A DNA stretch of 64,000 nt, taken from DASSNU01 sp035701265. GTDB lineage: Bacteria; Gemmatimonadota; Gemmatimonadetes; Gemmatimonadales; Gemmatimonadaceae. Position 1 is the stretch's first letter. Each line of letters starts with the position of its first letter. Positions 43,808-54,800 of the stretch are shown piece by piece. Made by a program: the position numbers and the translations under genes. The notes beneath the pieces were generated by a model. The model was not told the DNA's origin and made no database searches. It saw only the letters and a list, made by a program, of their open reading frames with translations. The stretch is from assembly GCA_035701265.1 (NCBI GenBank), contig DASSNU010000016.1:1-64000 (forward strand), in the 5' to 3' direction.

Positions 43808-44698
43808 TCAGAAGACCTTGATGGGAGGGATGTACTTCCGGGGGTTCTGCTTCAGGTCCTCGGTGAGCGAGTCCAGTCGCGCCACCAGGCTCCGGATGTC
43901 GTTGTACAGCCCCGCATCGTTCACCAGCATGGCCGCGGTGCCGCCGCCACTGTCCACCTTGGCCAGGATGGCGGTGAGATGGTTGCTCGCATCGAGCATC
44001 CCCGACGAGAGCCGCTGCAGGTTGGCCGACGCGTCCTGCAGACTGTGTACGAGCGAGTCCACCTGCGCCGAATCCACGGCGTTGGCGGTGCGCCGCAACC
44101 CCTGGAGCGTGGAGGCGACCGTACGTGCTTCCTCCTGCACGATCCCGTTCAACTGCGCCATCAGGTCGCGCGTCTCCCGGATGGTGGTGTGCACGTCCTT
44201 GATGCCTCCCTGCTGGACGAGCTGGAAGTGCACCGTCTCGGCAACGTCTCCCAGCATCCGCTCCACGCTGTCCACGCGGATGAGCAACTGATCCACCGAT
44301 GGCGGCGCCTTCCCCGCCGGGATCGTGTCTCCCGGCTGCAGCGAGGCATTCGCCTCCGGCCCCGGCAGGATGGCCACCGCCTTGTCGCCGAAGAACGACA
44401 CATTCTGCACGATCGCCATGGAGCCTTCGGGCATCTTGGCGAGCTGGTCGCGTTGGATGCGGAGGGTGACATCCAGGAACCCGCGGCCGATCTCGACCTT
44501 CTCCACCGATCCCACTTCCACGCCCGCGAAGAGCACCTGCTGTCCCTGCTTGAGATTGTCTCCCCAGGAGAAGCGCGTGTAGACCGGTGCGGTGGCGCCG
44601 CCGAACCCGCGGCGCGCCAGCCAGAGCGTTCCGACGATGGCGACCACCAGGGTGGCGGCGATGAAGATCCCGACCACGACTTCGTCGCGTCGCTTCAT
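43808..44698 (-). CDS. mlaD: MlaD-like MCE-domain substrate-binding protein
   Basis: 296 residues. A single N-terminal membrane helix (VVVGIFIAATLVVAIVGTLWL) follows MKRRDE. An MCE domain lies at about 38-118 (YTRFSWGDNLKQGQQVLFAGV, then GSVEKVEI). A long C-terminal helical region (about 140-280) of heptad-like sequence forms the stalk or channel found in longer MCE proteins. It binds phospholipids in the periplasm for transport between the two membranes. Start ATG overlaps the mlaE stop by four bases. Confidence 0.9.
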   Translation of the reverse strand: MKRRDEVVVGIFIAATLVVAIVGTLWLARRGFGGATAPVYTRFSWGDNLKQGQQVLFAGVEVGSVEKVEIGRGFLDVTLRIQRDQLAKMPEGSMAIVQNVSFFGDKAVAILPGPEANASLQPGDTIPAGKAPPSVDQLLIRVDSVERMLGDVAETVHFQLVQQGGIKDVHTTIRETRDLMAQLNGIVQEEARTVASTLQGLRRTANAVDSAQVDSLVHSLQDASANLQRLSSGMLDASNHLTAILAKVDSGGGTAAMLVNDAGLYNDIRSLVARLDSLTEDLKQNPRKYIPPIKVF

Positions 44699-45552
44699 GA
44701 TTGCAGTTGGGGAGCGAGGTAGAGCGCGGTGAGCGCGTCGAGCAGGAGAATCATGACCGACGTGATGACCACGGCCTTGGCGGTGGAGCGGCCCACCCCC
44801 TCCGCGCCCGCGCCGGTGATGTATCCCTCATAGGTGCACACGAGCGCGATCGCGCCGCCGAAGAGTGCGGCCTTGATGATGCCATAGTACACCTGGAAGG
44901 TGTTGAACGTGAGACGCAACCCTTCCACGAAATCCACCCGCGTCACGCGCGTGGCGACCACCGCGGTGAGAAATCCGGAGCCGAGCCCCACCGCGTCGGC
45001 CACCACCGTGAGCAGGGGAAGCATGAGCAGCGCGGCGAGCAGGCGGGGCACCACCAGGTACGCCACGGGATCGTACGCCAGCGTCTCCAGCGCATCCACC
45101 TGCTCGGTGACGCGCATCGTGCCGATCTCGGCGGTCATCCTGGCCCCCACGCGCCCGGCGAGGACGAGCGCGGTGAGCAGCGGCGCCAGCTCGAGGAGTA
45201 CGCTCTGCCGGACGATCCACGCCACGGCCGAGAGCTGCACGCCGGGGAAGATCTGGTAGACCGTCTGATACGCGGTCACCGCGCCGATGAACGCGGCCAC
45301 GATGGCGGCGAGCGGCACCGAGTCCACCCCGATGTTCCGCATCTGCTGCACCACGAGCGGCGCGTACGTGCGCACGTCTCCCAGGGCGCGCCCCACGTCG
45401 AGCGTGAAGAACACTCTCGCGCCCAGGTCGCGGAAGATCCCCACCGTGGTGCGCGTCACCTGGCGGAAGAAGCGCAGCGCCGCGCGCTGCGGCATGGGGA
45501 ACGATTCCGTCGAGACCTCGCTCGGGTCGCGCGTGCGCGCCCGGTCGCTCAT
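44695..45552 (-). CDS. mlaE: MlaE-type lipid ABC transporter permease
   Basis: 285-residue inner-membrane permease. Diagnostic segments are PLAAIVAAFIGAVTAYQTV, LAPLLTALVLAGRVGARMTAEIGTM and VTEQVDALETLAYDP. It would power phospholipid movement with an MlaF ATPase and MlaD. No MlaF-like ATPase is adjacent in this window, so the ATPase must be encoded elsewhere. Upstream lies lptG on the same strand, with a 58-base gap. Confidence 0.92.
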   Translation of the reverse strand: MSDRARTRDPSEVSTESFPMPQRAALRFFRQVTRTTVGIFRDLGARVFFTLDVGRALGDVRTYAPLVVQQMRNIGVDSVPLAAIVAAFIGAVTAYQTVYQIFPGVQLSAVAWIVRQSVLLELAPLLTALVLAGRVGARMTAEIGTMRVTEQVDALETLAYDPVAYLVVPRLLAALLMLPLLTVVADAVGLGSGFLTAVVATRVTRVDFVEGLRLTFNTFQVYYGIIKAALFGGAIALVCTYEGYITGAGAEGVGRSTAKAVVITSVMILLLDALTALYLAPQLQS

Positions 45553-45610
45553 GGGCCTCCACGCGGACGCGCGCGGCGGATGGTGGGCGCGCGGCGGCGC
45601 ACGGCGAGAC

Positions 45611-46687
45611 TCACGTGCGCGTTCTCGACAGAAGGAAGAGCCCGGCGAGCCCGAAGAGGAGATTGGGCACCCACGCGGCCAGCTTGGGGGGCAGCAGCCC
45701 GCCGCCGCCCACGGCCTTGGTGATCTGGATGAGCATGAGGAAGATCACGGTGGTCGCCAGGCTGATCCCCACGCCGAACGCCGCGCCGCCGCGCCGCGTG
45801 CTCGTGGCCAGCGGCGCGCCGAAGACGGCGATGATGATGCACGTGACGGGGATCGCCAGTTTGAGCGACTGCTCCACCTTCAACTCGCGTACGTCGCTCC
45901 CTGAGCGCTCCATGGCTCTGATGAACCGCCCCAGCTCGGCGTAGCGCATCTCGTCCGGGCTGCGCGGGGTGAGCATGAGGTCCGCCGGCCGCTCGCGCAG
46001 GCGGCGGTCGCGCAGCCGCCCGAACGACATCGCCAGATCGGACATCGAGTCGGGGAGAATATGCAGCGCGCCGTCGTGCAGAATCCAGCCCGTGTCCGGC
46101 GTCCACGTGGCGCGTTCCGCCATCAACAGATAGCTCGGATACGACGGCCCGGTGCCATGACGCTCGATCTCGAGCGAGTTGATCTGTCCCGCCGTCACGT
46201 CCAGCCGGCCGATCTTGTACACGCGCCCTCCCTCCGCGGCGAAGGCGAAGTTGAAGCGCGTGGTCTGCTTGCTCACCGCCGATTTCTCGCGCAGGAGCTC
46301 GCTGCGTCGCGCATTCGTCACCGGCACCAGCTCGCCCAGCACCATCGTGGCGATGGTGACGATCCCCGCGCCAAGAAAGATGGGCGCCACCATCCGGTGA
46401 AAGCTCGTCCCGCTCGCCTTGGCCGCCGTCACCTCGCTGTGGCGCGTGAGCGCGCCCACGGTGAACACGGTGGCGAAGAGCACCGCCGCCGGCAGCACCA
46501 TGAACATCGAGTCCGGAATCCAGAACACGTAGCTGAGCGCGATCTGCGCCGGCGGCAGGTTGCGCGCCAGGTACTTGTCCAGGTTGTCGGTGAGATCGAT
46601 GACGATGACGAGGAGCGGAAAGCCGAGCGCCGTCGTGATGAGAATGCGCCAGAATTCTCGCAGCACGTATCGGTCGAGCGTGCGCAT
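45611..46687 (-). CDS. lptG: LPS export permease LptG
   Basis: 358 residues. The N-terminal helices include LDRYVLREFWRILITTALGF and ALTRHSEVTAAKASGTS, the E/A-K-A-x-G coupling helix of LptF/LptG. A periplasmic jelly-roll domain (about 120-260) follows, then two more helices (LKLAIPVTCIIIAVFGAPLA and a final NLLFGLAGLFLL). With LptF and the LptB ATPase it lifts lipopolysaccharide from the inner membrane. It follows lptF after eight bases. Its presence argues for an LPS-like outer membrane. Confidence 0.92.
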   Translation of the reverse strand: MRTLDRYVLREFWRILITTALGFPLLVIVIDLTDNLDKYLARNLPPAQIALSYVFWIPDSMFMVLPAAVLFATVFTVGALTRHSEVTAAKASGTSFHRMVAPIFLGAGIVTIATMVLGELVPVTNARRSELLREKSAVSKQTTRFNFAFAAEGGRVYKIGRLDVTAGQINSLEIERHGTGPSYPSYLLMAERATWTPDTGWILHDGALHILPDSMSDLAMSFGRLRDRRLRERPADLMLTPRSPDEMRYAELGRFIRAMERSGSDVRELKVEQSLKLAIPVTCIIIAVFGAPLATSTRRGGAAFGVGISLATTVIFLMLIQITKAVGGGGLLPPKLAAWVPNLLFGLAGLFLLSRTRT

Positions 46688-46695
46688 GGCGTGTC

Positions 46696-48627
46696 TCACG
46701 CCGGCGTGCTCCCCTCGGCGCGCCGGAGCCCCACGCGCGCGAACTGCCGCCGGAACCACGCGCGCACCGCCTCCGCCATCTCCGACGCGTCGCCCCCACG
46801 CGACGACGCCTCCACGCGGCGCATCTTGCTCAGGAAGTAGAGCCCCACCGCGGCGAACAGGAAGTTGGCCATCCACATGGCCCAGAACGGGCTCACGATG
46901 AGACTGTTGGCCAGCGTCTCGCCGCCGATGAGCCCCACGTAGTAGAGGGCGAAGACGCCCAGGCTCACGCCGATCACGAGCCCCACGCCGCCGCGCGGGA
47001 ATCGGAGCGCGATCGGCGCCCCGAGGAGCGCGAACACGATGCACGCCGCCGAGAGCGCGAACTTCTTGTTGATCTCCACCTCGTACGCGGCCATCGTCTG
47101 TCGGGCCTGCAGCAGCCGCGCGCGATAGAGGTCGATGTCCGCCTGCGCGCTCGCCACCGCCACCGCGGGGGTGTTGAGCAGCGCGCGGTTGGTGCCCGGC
47201 ACCGTGCGCGGGGAGAGCGTCACCGCCGGCGCGCGCAGGATCGCCACCCCGCTCGTGTCCCCGCGACTCGACTCCCCGCCGGCGCCAGCCGCCACGGCAG
47301 AGCGCGGCGTCGTGTCCTCTGCCGCGCTGTGCGGCCGCAGCACCGCCGCGCGCCGTGTGCGAGCCCCGCTGCGCGGCCCCGAGTCGCGCTTCGCCGCCGC
47401 GCGCGCGATGGTGCGCTGCGCTCTCTCGCGATTCACCGAGTCGCGGCGGAGCGAGTCGCGGCGCGCGGAATCGCGACGGGCGGAGTCGGCGAGTTGGAAG
47501 GCGGTGTGCGGCGGCGCATCCGAGGGCGTGCGCGCCGTGGCAGGGGCGGGCGCCACGCTGTCCGCCGTCGTGTCGGTCTCGCCGGCGGGAGCGGTCTCGC
47601 GATCGCTCGGCGGCGGCGCGGGCGAGGCCTCATCGTCGTCGCCACCGTTCAGGTGCAGGAGGCGCGGGATCACGTCGCAGTAGAGCGCGCCGAGCGTGTG
47701 CCGCGTGACGGTGGTGTCCGCCACGAGCGGGCTCTGGCGATCATCCCCGGTGGCCGCGCGATGGACGGCGTCCGCCAACCGCGTCCCCAGGTTCTCCTGC
47801 GCCGCCGCCGCGGACGCCACGCTCGTGCGCGCCAGCTCCTGCATCTCGCACACCGTCATCTCACGATCCGACTTGTACGAGTCGTTGGTGCGCTCGAGCG
47901 TGTTCGCCACGCCCTTCACGCGGAAGACGTCCGATCCGAAGTACAGCCGCTGCACCTCCTGCGGCCGGTCGGCGGACGTCTGCTGCGAGTAGCCGTGATA
48001 GAGCGTGAGCACCAGATCGCTCTGCTCGGGGGAGAGATGCATCTCCCCGCTGTCGGCGTAGGTGGTGATGCGCTGCGACGGGTTGCTCAGGTCGAAGATG
48101 GTGATCTCGCGCATGCGCCCGCTCCCCGGCGCGATGCGGCCCGCGCGCAGGTACAGCTCGCCGCGCGAGACCTCGTTGATCACCTGCTCGCGGAGCGCGA
48201 AGGTGGGCTTCTTCCGGAAGATGTCCGTCTGGAGCTGTTGCAGCTTGTGGTTGGTGCGCGGCAGGAACTGGTCGTGGAAGCCGAGCATGAACACCGCCAG
48301 CAGCGTGGCGCCTCCCAGCACCGGGCGCATGAGCCGCCCGATCGACACGCCGCTCGCCCGGAGCGCGGTGATCTCGTTCTCCGCCGCCAGCCGGCTGAAG
48401 GCGTAGAGCACCGCCACGAGCACCGCCATCGGCACCGTCATCGCCACGATGAAAGGCACCGACAGGGCGAACACCTGCGCGATGACCGAGTAGGGGAGCC
48501 CCTTGCCGACCAGGCTCCCGAACTGCTTGGCGAGCTGGTTGAGCAGGAGGACCGCCGTGAGCGCCGCCAGGGCGAACACCAGCGGGCCCACGTGTTCGCG
48601 GAGGACGTAGCGGGAGAGAATCTTCAC
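46696..48627 (-). CDS. lptF: LPS export permease LptF with a ~200-residue low-complexity insertion
   Basis: 643 residues against about 360-400 for typical LptF. N-terminal helices include LSRYVLREHVGPLVFALAAL, and the coupling helix is AENEITALRASGVS. The jelly-roll domain is interrupted by about 200 residues (285-490) rich in Ala, Pro, Arg, Ser and Asp, including an xRRDS repeat. The C-terminal helices with FALLGAPIALRFPRGG then resume. GTG 48627 is chosen because family similarity begins there; the frame is open far upstream. It is the first gene of the minus-strand run lptF-lptG-mlaE-mlaD and divergent from sprA. Confidence 0.88.
   Translation of the reverse strand: MKILSRYVLREHVGPLVFALAALTAVLLLNQLAKQFGSLVGKGLPYSVIAQVFALSVPFIVAMTVPMAVLVAVLYAFSRLAAENEITALRASGVSIGRLMRPVLGGATLLAVFMLGFHDQFLPRTNHKLQQLQTDIFRKKPTFALREQVINEVSRGELYLRAGRIAPGSGRMREITIFDLSNPSQRITTYADSGEMHLSPEQSDLVLTLYHGYSQQTSADRPQEVQRLYFGSDVFRVKGVANTLERTNDSYKSDREMTVCEMQELARTSVASAAAAQENLGTRLADAVHRAATGDDRQSPLVADTTVTRHTLGALYCDVIPRLLHLNGGDDDEASPAPPPSDRETAPAGETDTTADSVAPAPATARTPSDAPPHTAFQLADSARRDSARRDSLRRDSVNRERAQRTIARAAAKRDSGPRSGARTRRAAVLRPHSAAEDTTPRSAVAAGAGGESSRGDTSGVAILRAPAVTLSPRTVPGTNRALLNTPAVAVASAQADIDLYRARLLQARQTMAAYEVEINKKFALSAACIVFALLGAPIALRFPRGGVGLVIGVSLGVFALYYVGLIGGETLANSLIVSPFWAMWMANFLFAAVGLYFLSKMRRVEASSRGGDASEMAEAVRAWFRRQFARVGLRRAEGSTPA
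47437..47490 (-). repeat. Tandem 15-bp units (3.5 copies) in the LptF insertion
   Basis: Degenerate units at 47437-47451, 47452-47466 and 47467-47481 plus a half copy encode the five-residue pattern xRRDS. The repeat lies in the predicted disordered insertion. Confidence 0.7.
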
Positions 48628-48687
48628 CGGGCGAGGGAAGGCGGGACGCCGGCGTCCATCCACCGGAAATTCCGACGTGCCAACTGG

Positions 48688-48715
48688 TTGTAGGGGTGTG
48701 GACGGGCAGTATATT
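48688..48715 (+). promoter_or_regulatory. Candidate sigma-70-type promoter for sprA
   Basis: TTGTAG (48688-48693) and TATATT (48710-48715) are spaced by 16 bases. They read toward sprA within the divergent lptF/sprA spacer. The -10 differs from consensus at one position; the -35 is weak. The position supports a translation start for sprA downstream of the first open GTG at 48677. Confidence 0.4.
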
Positions 48716-48850
48716 CCACGACGAGTCCCTTCGCGTAAAGTAAGGGCGCGGCCGCCGCCGAGCGACCCTGCGCTGGTCCGGGCCGCCGCAGGCGCGCACC
48801 GCCAGCACGCTCCTCTCTCCCCGGGTTCTTTACCCTCATCCAGGGATTTG

Positions 48851-51800
48851 GTGCGGTTCGCAGCACTGATCGCCCTCCTCCTGCCGCTGGCGCCGGCGCT
48901 GGTGGAAGCACAGGCGGGACGCGCTCCGCCTCGCGACAGTACGCGTGCGTCCGACAGCGCGGCCCACGCCAGCGCCGCGCGGCGCGATACCGTCCCCCTG
49001 CGCATCCCGCCCTTGCTGCGCCCGTCGGCCGCGCCTCCCACCGTGCCGGGGGACGCCCTCTGGCCCGGTGCGCAGTGGGGGATGCTCGCGCTCGGCGCCG
49101 CACTCTCCGGCAACGGCTTCGAGCCGACGCGCATGCGCCGCCTCTGGCGCGAGACCGCGCGCGAGCGCCTCACGGCGGGGACGCCCTACGACACCGCGGG
49201 CGCGGCAACCGTTGCGCAGCAATCTCCGGACGACAGCGCGCAACGCGTGGCGGATGTTCTCGCCGGAGCGCTCACGCCGCATCTCGATTCGCTGCTCCTG
49301 CCGGCCGGCGCGGACAGCACCGGCGCTCCCGCGCGCAGTACCGCCCAGGAGCTCCTGTCGCAGGTGGAGGACCTGAGCCTGGCCTTCCAGTCGCGCATGG
49401 AGCTCAAGGCGGAGCGGAACCGCGACGAGCGATGCATCCCCTCGGGCTCGGCGCTCGATCCGGTGGCAAGCTGCCGCAGCGCCTTCCAGCCGCAGGTGGA
49501 CTTCCAGTTCGGCGTGCGCAGCACCGGCACCGTGGCCGATCGCGTGCACGTGGACGTGGACTACGACTCGCAGCGCGAGTTCGACACGTCGAACGACATT
49601 TCCATAGCGTACCAGGGGAATCCGGGAGACCGGCTGGAGCGGCTCGAGCTGGGGAACGTGAGCTTCGAGCTTCCCCCGTCGCGCTTCCTCACCGGGAACG
49701 TGCCGAGCGGGAACTACGGCGTGCAGGCCATCGGGCACGCCGGACCGCTGACGTACCGCGCCATCTACGCGCAGCAGAAGGGGAACGTCGTTCGCGACCG
49801 CGTCTACACCATCGGCGGAGACCGGTCGCAGCAGGCGGTGGACCGGGAGATCGAGGACTATCAGGTGGAGCGGCGCCGCTTCTTCTGGGTGGTGGACCCC
49901 AAGGCCGCCTTCCGGTCGCGCTTCCCCAACGTGGACATTCTCGACCCGCAGCTCGCCTCCCTCTCGGAGCTCCCGCAGGGGGAGCGTCCCCGCCGCGTGA
50001 TCGTCTACCGCTACCGTCCCCCCACCACCGGGGGAAGCGTGACGCGCGACATCAACGGCCCGTTCGCGCACACGCGCGGCGCGCGCAACACGAACGAGAT
50101 CGGTCCCTACGAAGTGCTGCAGCAGGGGGTGGATTACTATCTCGATCCGTCGAATCTCTGGATCGCGCTCGTCACGCCGGTGAATCGTGGCGAGCGGCTC
50201 GCCGTCTCGTACACCGTCACCGGCCCGGGCGGAGAGGAGGAGATCGTTCCGTCGGTGGGCGGCACCTTCCCCACGCAGCGCAACCGCGCGCGGAGCGACA
50301 CGGTGCTCCTGCTGTGGGACAGCGAAGTTCTCCCCGGCGACTCGGTATTCAATCGCGAGATCCGCTCGGTGTACCGGCTGGGGGGGGGAGAGCTCGATCC
50401 GCGCAGCATCGCGCTCAAGATCGTGATCGGCAGCGGCACCGATCAGGAGCGCCCGCTGGGAGGGGGAAGCGCGCCGTCGCTCCTGTCCATGTTCGGCCTG
50501 GCGCAGCGCGGAAACACGTCGGCGTTCGACGTGGACAACCGCCTCTGGCCGCGGCTCGGCGATCCGAACCAGGCGGTGAACGCGGGGGGCGCGGTCACGC
50601 AGCTCATCCGCGACTACTTCGTCGTATTCCCGTCGCTCCACCCCTTCGGCTCCGACGGGCTGGTCGTCCCTCCGAATCCGGCCAACGATTCGCTCTACGC
50701 CACCGCTGACGAGGACCTCGTCTCGCAGCGGCGTCCCCCCACGCAGTACCGCATCCGCGCGCACTTCGACGCGCTGGGGAGCGATGATCCCGCATCGCTC
50801 GCCCTCGGCTCGGTGCAGGTGCGCGCCGGATCGGAGCGCGTGCTCGTGGACGGCATCCCGCTCACGCGCAACGTGGATTACCGCGTGGACTACGAATTGG
50901 GGCGCGTGACCTTCACGCACCCCGACACGCTGTTCGCACGCTCGCGGCAGGTGTCGGTGCAGTACGAGGAGCTCCCGTTCTTCGCGGCCACGCCGACGAA
51001 CATCCTCGGGCTCACCACGCGCGTCGCCCTCGAGCATGGCGAGGTGAACTTCACCGCCATCTCGCAGGAGCAGGAGAGTCCGTTCACGCGCCCGCAGCTC
51101 GGCTTCGAGCCGCGCTCGGGGCTCGTGGCCGGGATCACCACCAACCTGCTCTTCCCCGCGTCGGGACTCACGCGCGCGCTCAACAAGCTCCCCTTCGTCT
51201 CCACCGATGCGCCCTCCACCGTCCAGGTGCAGGGAGAGTTCGCCGCCAGCCGCCCGCGCTCCACCTCGGGCGGCGTGGCGTTTCTCGAGTCGTTCGAGGG
51301 GGAAGGGGGCATTCGCGTCAACCTGGACGAGTCCGTCTGGCGCGTCGGCAGTCGCCCCGACGCGCCGGGGGGCGTGCTCATTCACGGTACGCCTTACGAC
51401 TTCGCCATCGACAGCGCCAGCACGCTCGTCTGGCAGAACATCGCGACCGTGACCGACACGGTCGCGCGTTTCGCGCGCGGGCTGCGCTTCTTTGCCGAGC
51501 AGATCGATTCGCAGTTCGTCTTTGCGGGGGGACAGGCGTTCCGCACGCCGGAAACGGTGCTCTGGACCACGCTCTTCCCGCGCGACATCGGCGGGATCGA
51601 GCACGCGCCGGGGAGTTTTCTCTGGCAATTGCCGGACGCATCCGCCGGCGCCGGGCGGCGGTGGCGCTCCATATCGCAGAACCTGAGCCCCAACGGCGTG
51701 GACCTGACGCGCGTGGAGCAGTTGGAGTTCTGGGCGCTGGTGGATACTTCCACCGTGCGCCGCGGCGAGAATCCCACGCTCGTGATCGACTTCGGCGACA

Positions 51801-54800
51801 TCTCCGAGAACTCCATCGCCTTCGCCCCCGATTCCCTCATCACGCGCCGCGTGCTCATCCCCGACGGCGCGGGCGGGACCACCGAAGCGCTGGACAGCAC
51901 CTTCACCGGGCGGCGCCTGGTGGGGTTCGACCGGATGGACTCCGAGCGCGACACCATCACGCGCTCCTTCGACGCGGCGCGCAACGACACCGGCATTCCT
52001 GGCGATGTGGCCGACACGCTCGTGCGCGTGGCGCTCGACGGCGGCGGCACGGACACGCTCTTTCGCGTTCCCCTCTGCACCCGCGGACGCGAGGCGGTGC
52101 TCGACCTGGGCGACCCGCGCGTGAACTGCACCGTCGGCGACCGGCGGCTCAACGAGGAGGACCTCGACATCGATGGCTTCCTCAACCAGAGCAGCAGCTC
52201 GGCCACCGGCGAGCGCATCCTCCGTTACGTGGTGGACCTGAGCGATCCGTCCACCTACACGCGCGTGGGGCAGTGCTTCCGCAGCGTGGTGGACACCACC
52301 GGCGAGTACCGCCCCACGCGCGGGAACGCCTGCTGGGTACAGGTGCGCATCCCCTTCAACGCGCCCGCCGCGCGCATCAACGATCCGCTCGTGCGGCGCA
52401 TCAAGTCGATGCGTCTCACCGTCGTCTCCGGAAATCTCACGCCGCCCGACCGGTTCATCTTCATGCCGATCGCGCGGCTGCGCCTCACCGGCTCTCCCTG
52501 GGTCAAGCGGAGCGAGCAGACGATCGCCGGCATCGCGGGCTCCGCGCCATCGGGGAGCGGATTCGTGGTCGCGTCGGTGATCGGCACGCAGGACCGGAAC
52601 ACCGCCGCCGGGATCGCGTACGAATCACCGCCGGGCGTGGGCGACGAGCCGGACACCAAGCAGACGGAGTTCGATCCGGGACAGATCCAGGTGAACGAAC
52701 GGTCGCTGCGTCTCCTCACCGGCAACCTCCCGCTCTTTCACCGCGCGGAGGCGCTCATCCGCTTCCCCGAAGGGGAGAAGAACTTCATGGGCTACCGCGA
52801 GCTGCGCGTCTGGGCGCGCGGGCGCAACAAGGGATGGGGCGAGGCGGGCGACCTGCAGTTCTACATCAAGATGGGGCGCGACGAGGACAACTTCTACATG
52901 GTGCGCTCCATCGCCAACGCCGGCTCCACGCGCGAGGCCTGGCTCCCTGAAGTCCACGTGGACTTCCGCAAACTGTTCGCCCTCCGCGCGCAGCTCGAGA
53001 ACAACTTTCTTCACGGCGGCGACACGCTCGCCTGCCACGGGCTCGACTCCGCGCTCGTCGTGAACTCGCCCCCGCCCACCGCGCCCGGCGCGCGCCGCTT
53101 CGCCGCGTGCAGCGACGGCTACATCGTCTACTCCGCGAACCCTGCCGTCACGCCGCCCAACCTGGCAGCGGTGCAGGAGCTGGCGGTCGGGATCGTCCGC
53201 ATCCGTGACGCCGGGCAGGGGAGTGGCGGGCCGATCACCCCCACCGACACGCTCGAGCTCTGGGTGGACGACATCCGTCTCGGGAACGTGGTGGACGAAG
53301 CCGGCTTTGCCGGCCAGGTAGGAGTGAACATCGCCGCGGCGGACGTCGGCACCATTCAGGTGAACGCCGTCAAGCGTGACCACGCCTTCCGCGAATTCAC
53401 CGAGCAGCCCTCCTTCGTGGGCGACGACCAGCTCAACGTGCTCTCCTCGCTCCGCATCGACAAGCTGCTCCCCAAGTCGCTCGGACTCGTGCTCCCCTTC
53501 TCGGTGAGCTACGCGCGCACCGGCACCGATCCCTTCTTTCTCTCCCGCTCCGACATCTCGGCGGGGAGCGTGGAGGGACTTCGCACGCCCGGGACCAGCG
53601 CCACCGCCTACACGCTCGCCGTGCGCCGCGCCACGCCGCTCGCGAATCCGGTGATGGGTGCGCTCATGAATCATCTCGCGCTCACCAGCACCTACGCCAC
53701 CGCCAACTCACGCACCGAGTTCGAGTCGGGGCGCTCCTCCAGCTTCACCGGCGGGTTGGAGTACGATCTCGAGGCACCCGATCAGCGCATCGCGCTCCCC
53801 GGCTTCGTGCGCAAGCTGGTGGATCATCTCCCCGGCTGGCTCCAGCGGAGCGACGGCATGCGCGCTCTGCGCAACGCCTCGGTGCGCTGGAGCCCGGTGC
53901 GCGTGCACTTCACCTCCGGTTACGCCCGCACCTCCGACCGGCGCACCACCTTCGCGCTTCCGATCGCCACCGACGCCGACAGCGGGCGCGGCGTGAGCGG
54001 AAGCACCATGGTCCTGCGGAACGGGGGGACGGTGGAGCTCCGCCCCTTCCAGTCGCTCTCCGCGCGCGTGGACCTCTCCTCCACGCGCGACCTCCGCGAC
54101 TACGGCGACACCAGCACCACCGCGCTCGCCGCGGCCGGCGAGCGCCAGCGCTTCCTCGGCATGGACGTGGGGCTCGAGCGCGAGCGGCAGATGAGCACGA
54201 CGGTGAGTGCCACGCCGCCCGTAACGAGCTGGCTCAAGCCGCGCTTCGAGTACAGCACCGCGTTCTTCCTCCTCCGCGATCCGCAGGCGCGCACGCTGGT
54301 GCAGGTGGGGGGCGACGGCAGCGGCGGCGAGCTCCGCCTGCCGCGTCGTCTCGCCAACTCGCAAGGGCTCGGCGCCGGCGCCACACTCGACTTCTCGCGG
54401 GCCGTGGCCGAGGCGTTCGGCGATTCCTCCTTCCTCGCGCGCCTCGTGCGCGGCATCCGGCCGTTCGATGTCGCGTGGCGGCGCGATCTCCGCTCCACGT
54501 TCGACGGCGTCGGCTTCGATCCGTCGCTCGGCTATCAACTCGCGCTCGGCGGCGTGGACGGCTTCCGCCAGGAAGACGGCGTGCTCGCCACCAGCGCGGG
54601 CGCCACGCACGCGCTCACCATCACGCACACGGTGGACTTCCCCTTCGGCTTATCCGTGGTGGACCGCTTCAGCCGCGTGCGCTCCCGCTCCTGGTCGCGC
54701 ATCGTGGACGAGCAGGCGCTCCTCACCAGCGAGCAGCGCACCTTCCCCGATCTGAGCGGACGGTGGAGCTTCGCCCCCCCGCTCGCGCTGCGCGGCATCA

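Noticed and set aside
48677..48850. N-terminal extension of sprA from GTG 48677
   Set aside because: A promoter-like pair lies inside it, and the signal peptide begins at 48851.
48836..51628. A 930-codon open frame antisense to the sprA 5' half
   Set aside because: Low-complexity Arg/Glu/His-rich translation typical of an antisense shadow; the sense frame encodes a signal peptide and SprA-like blocks.
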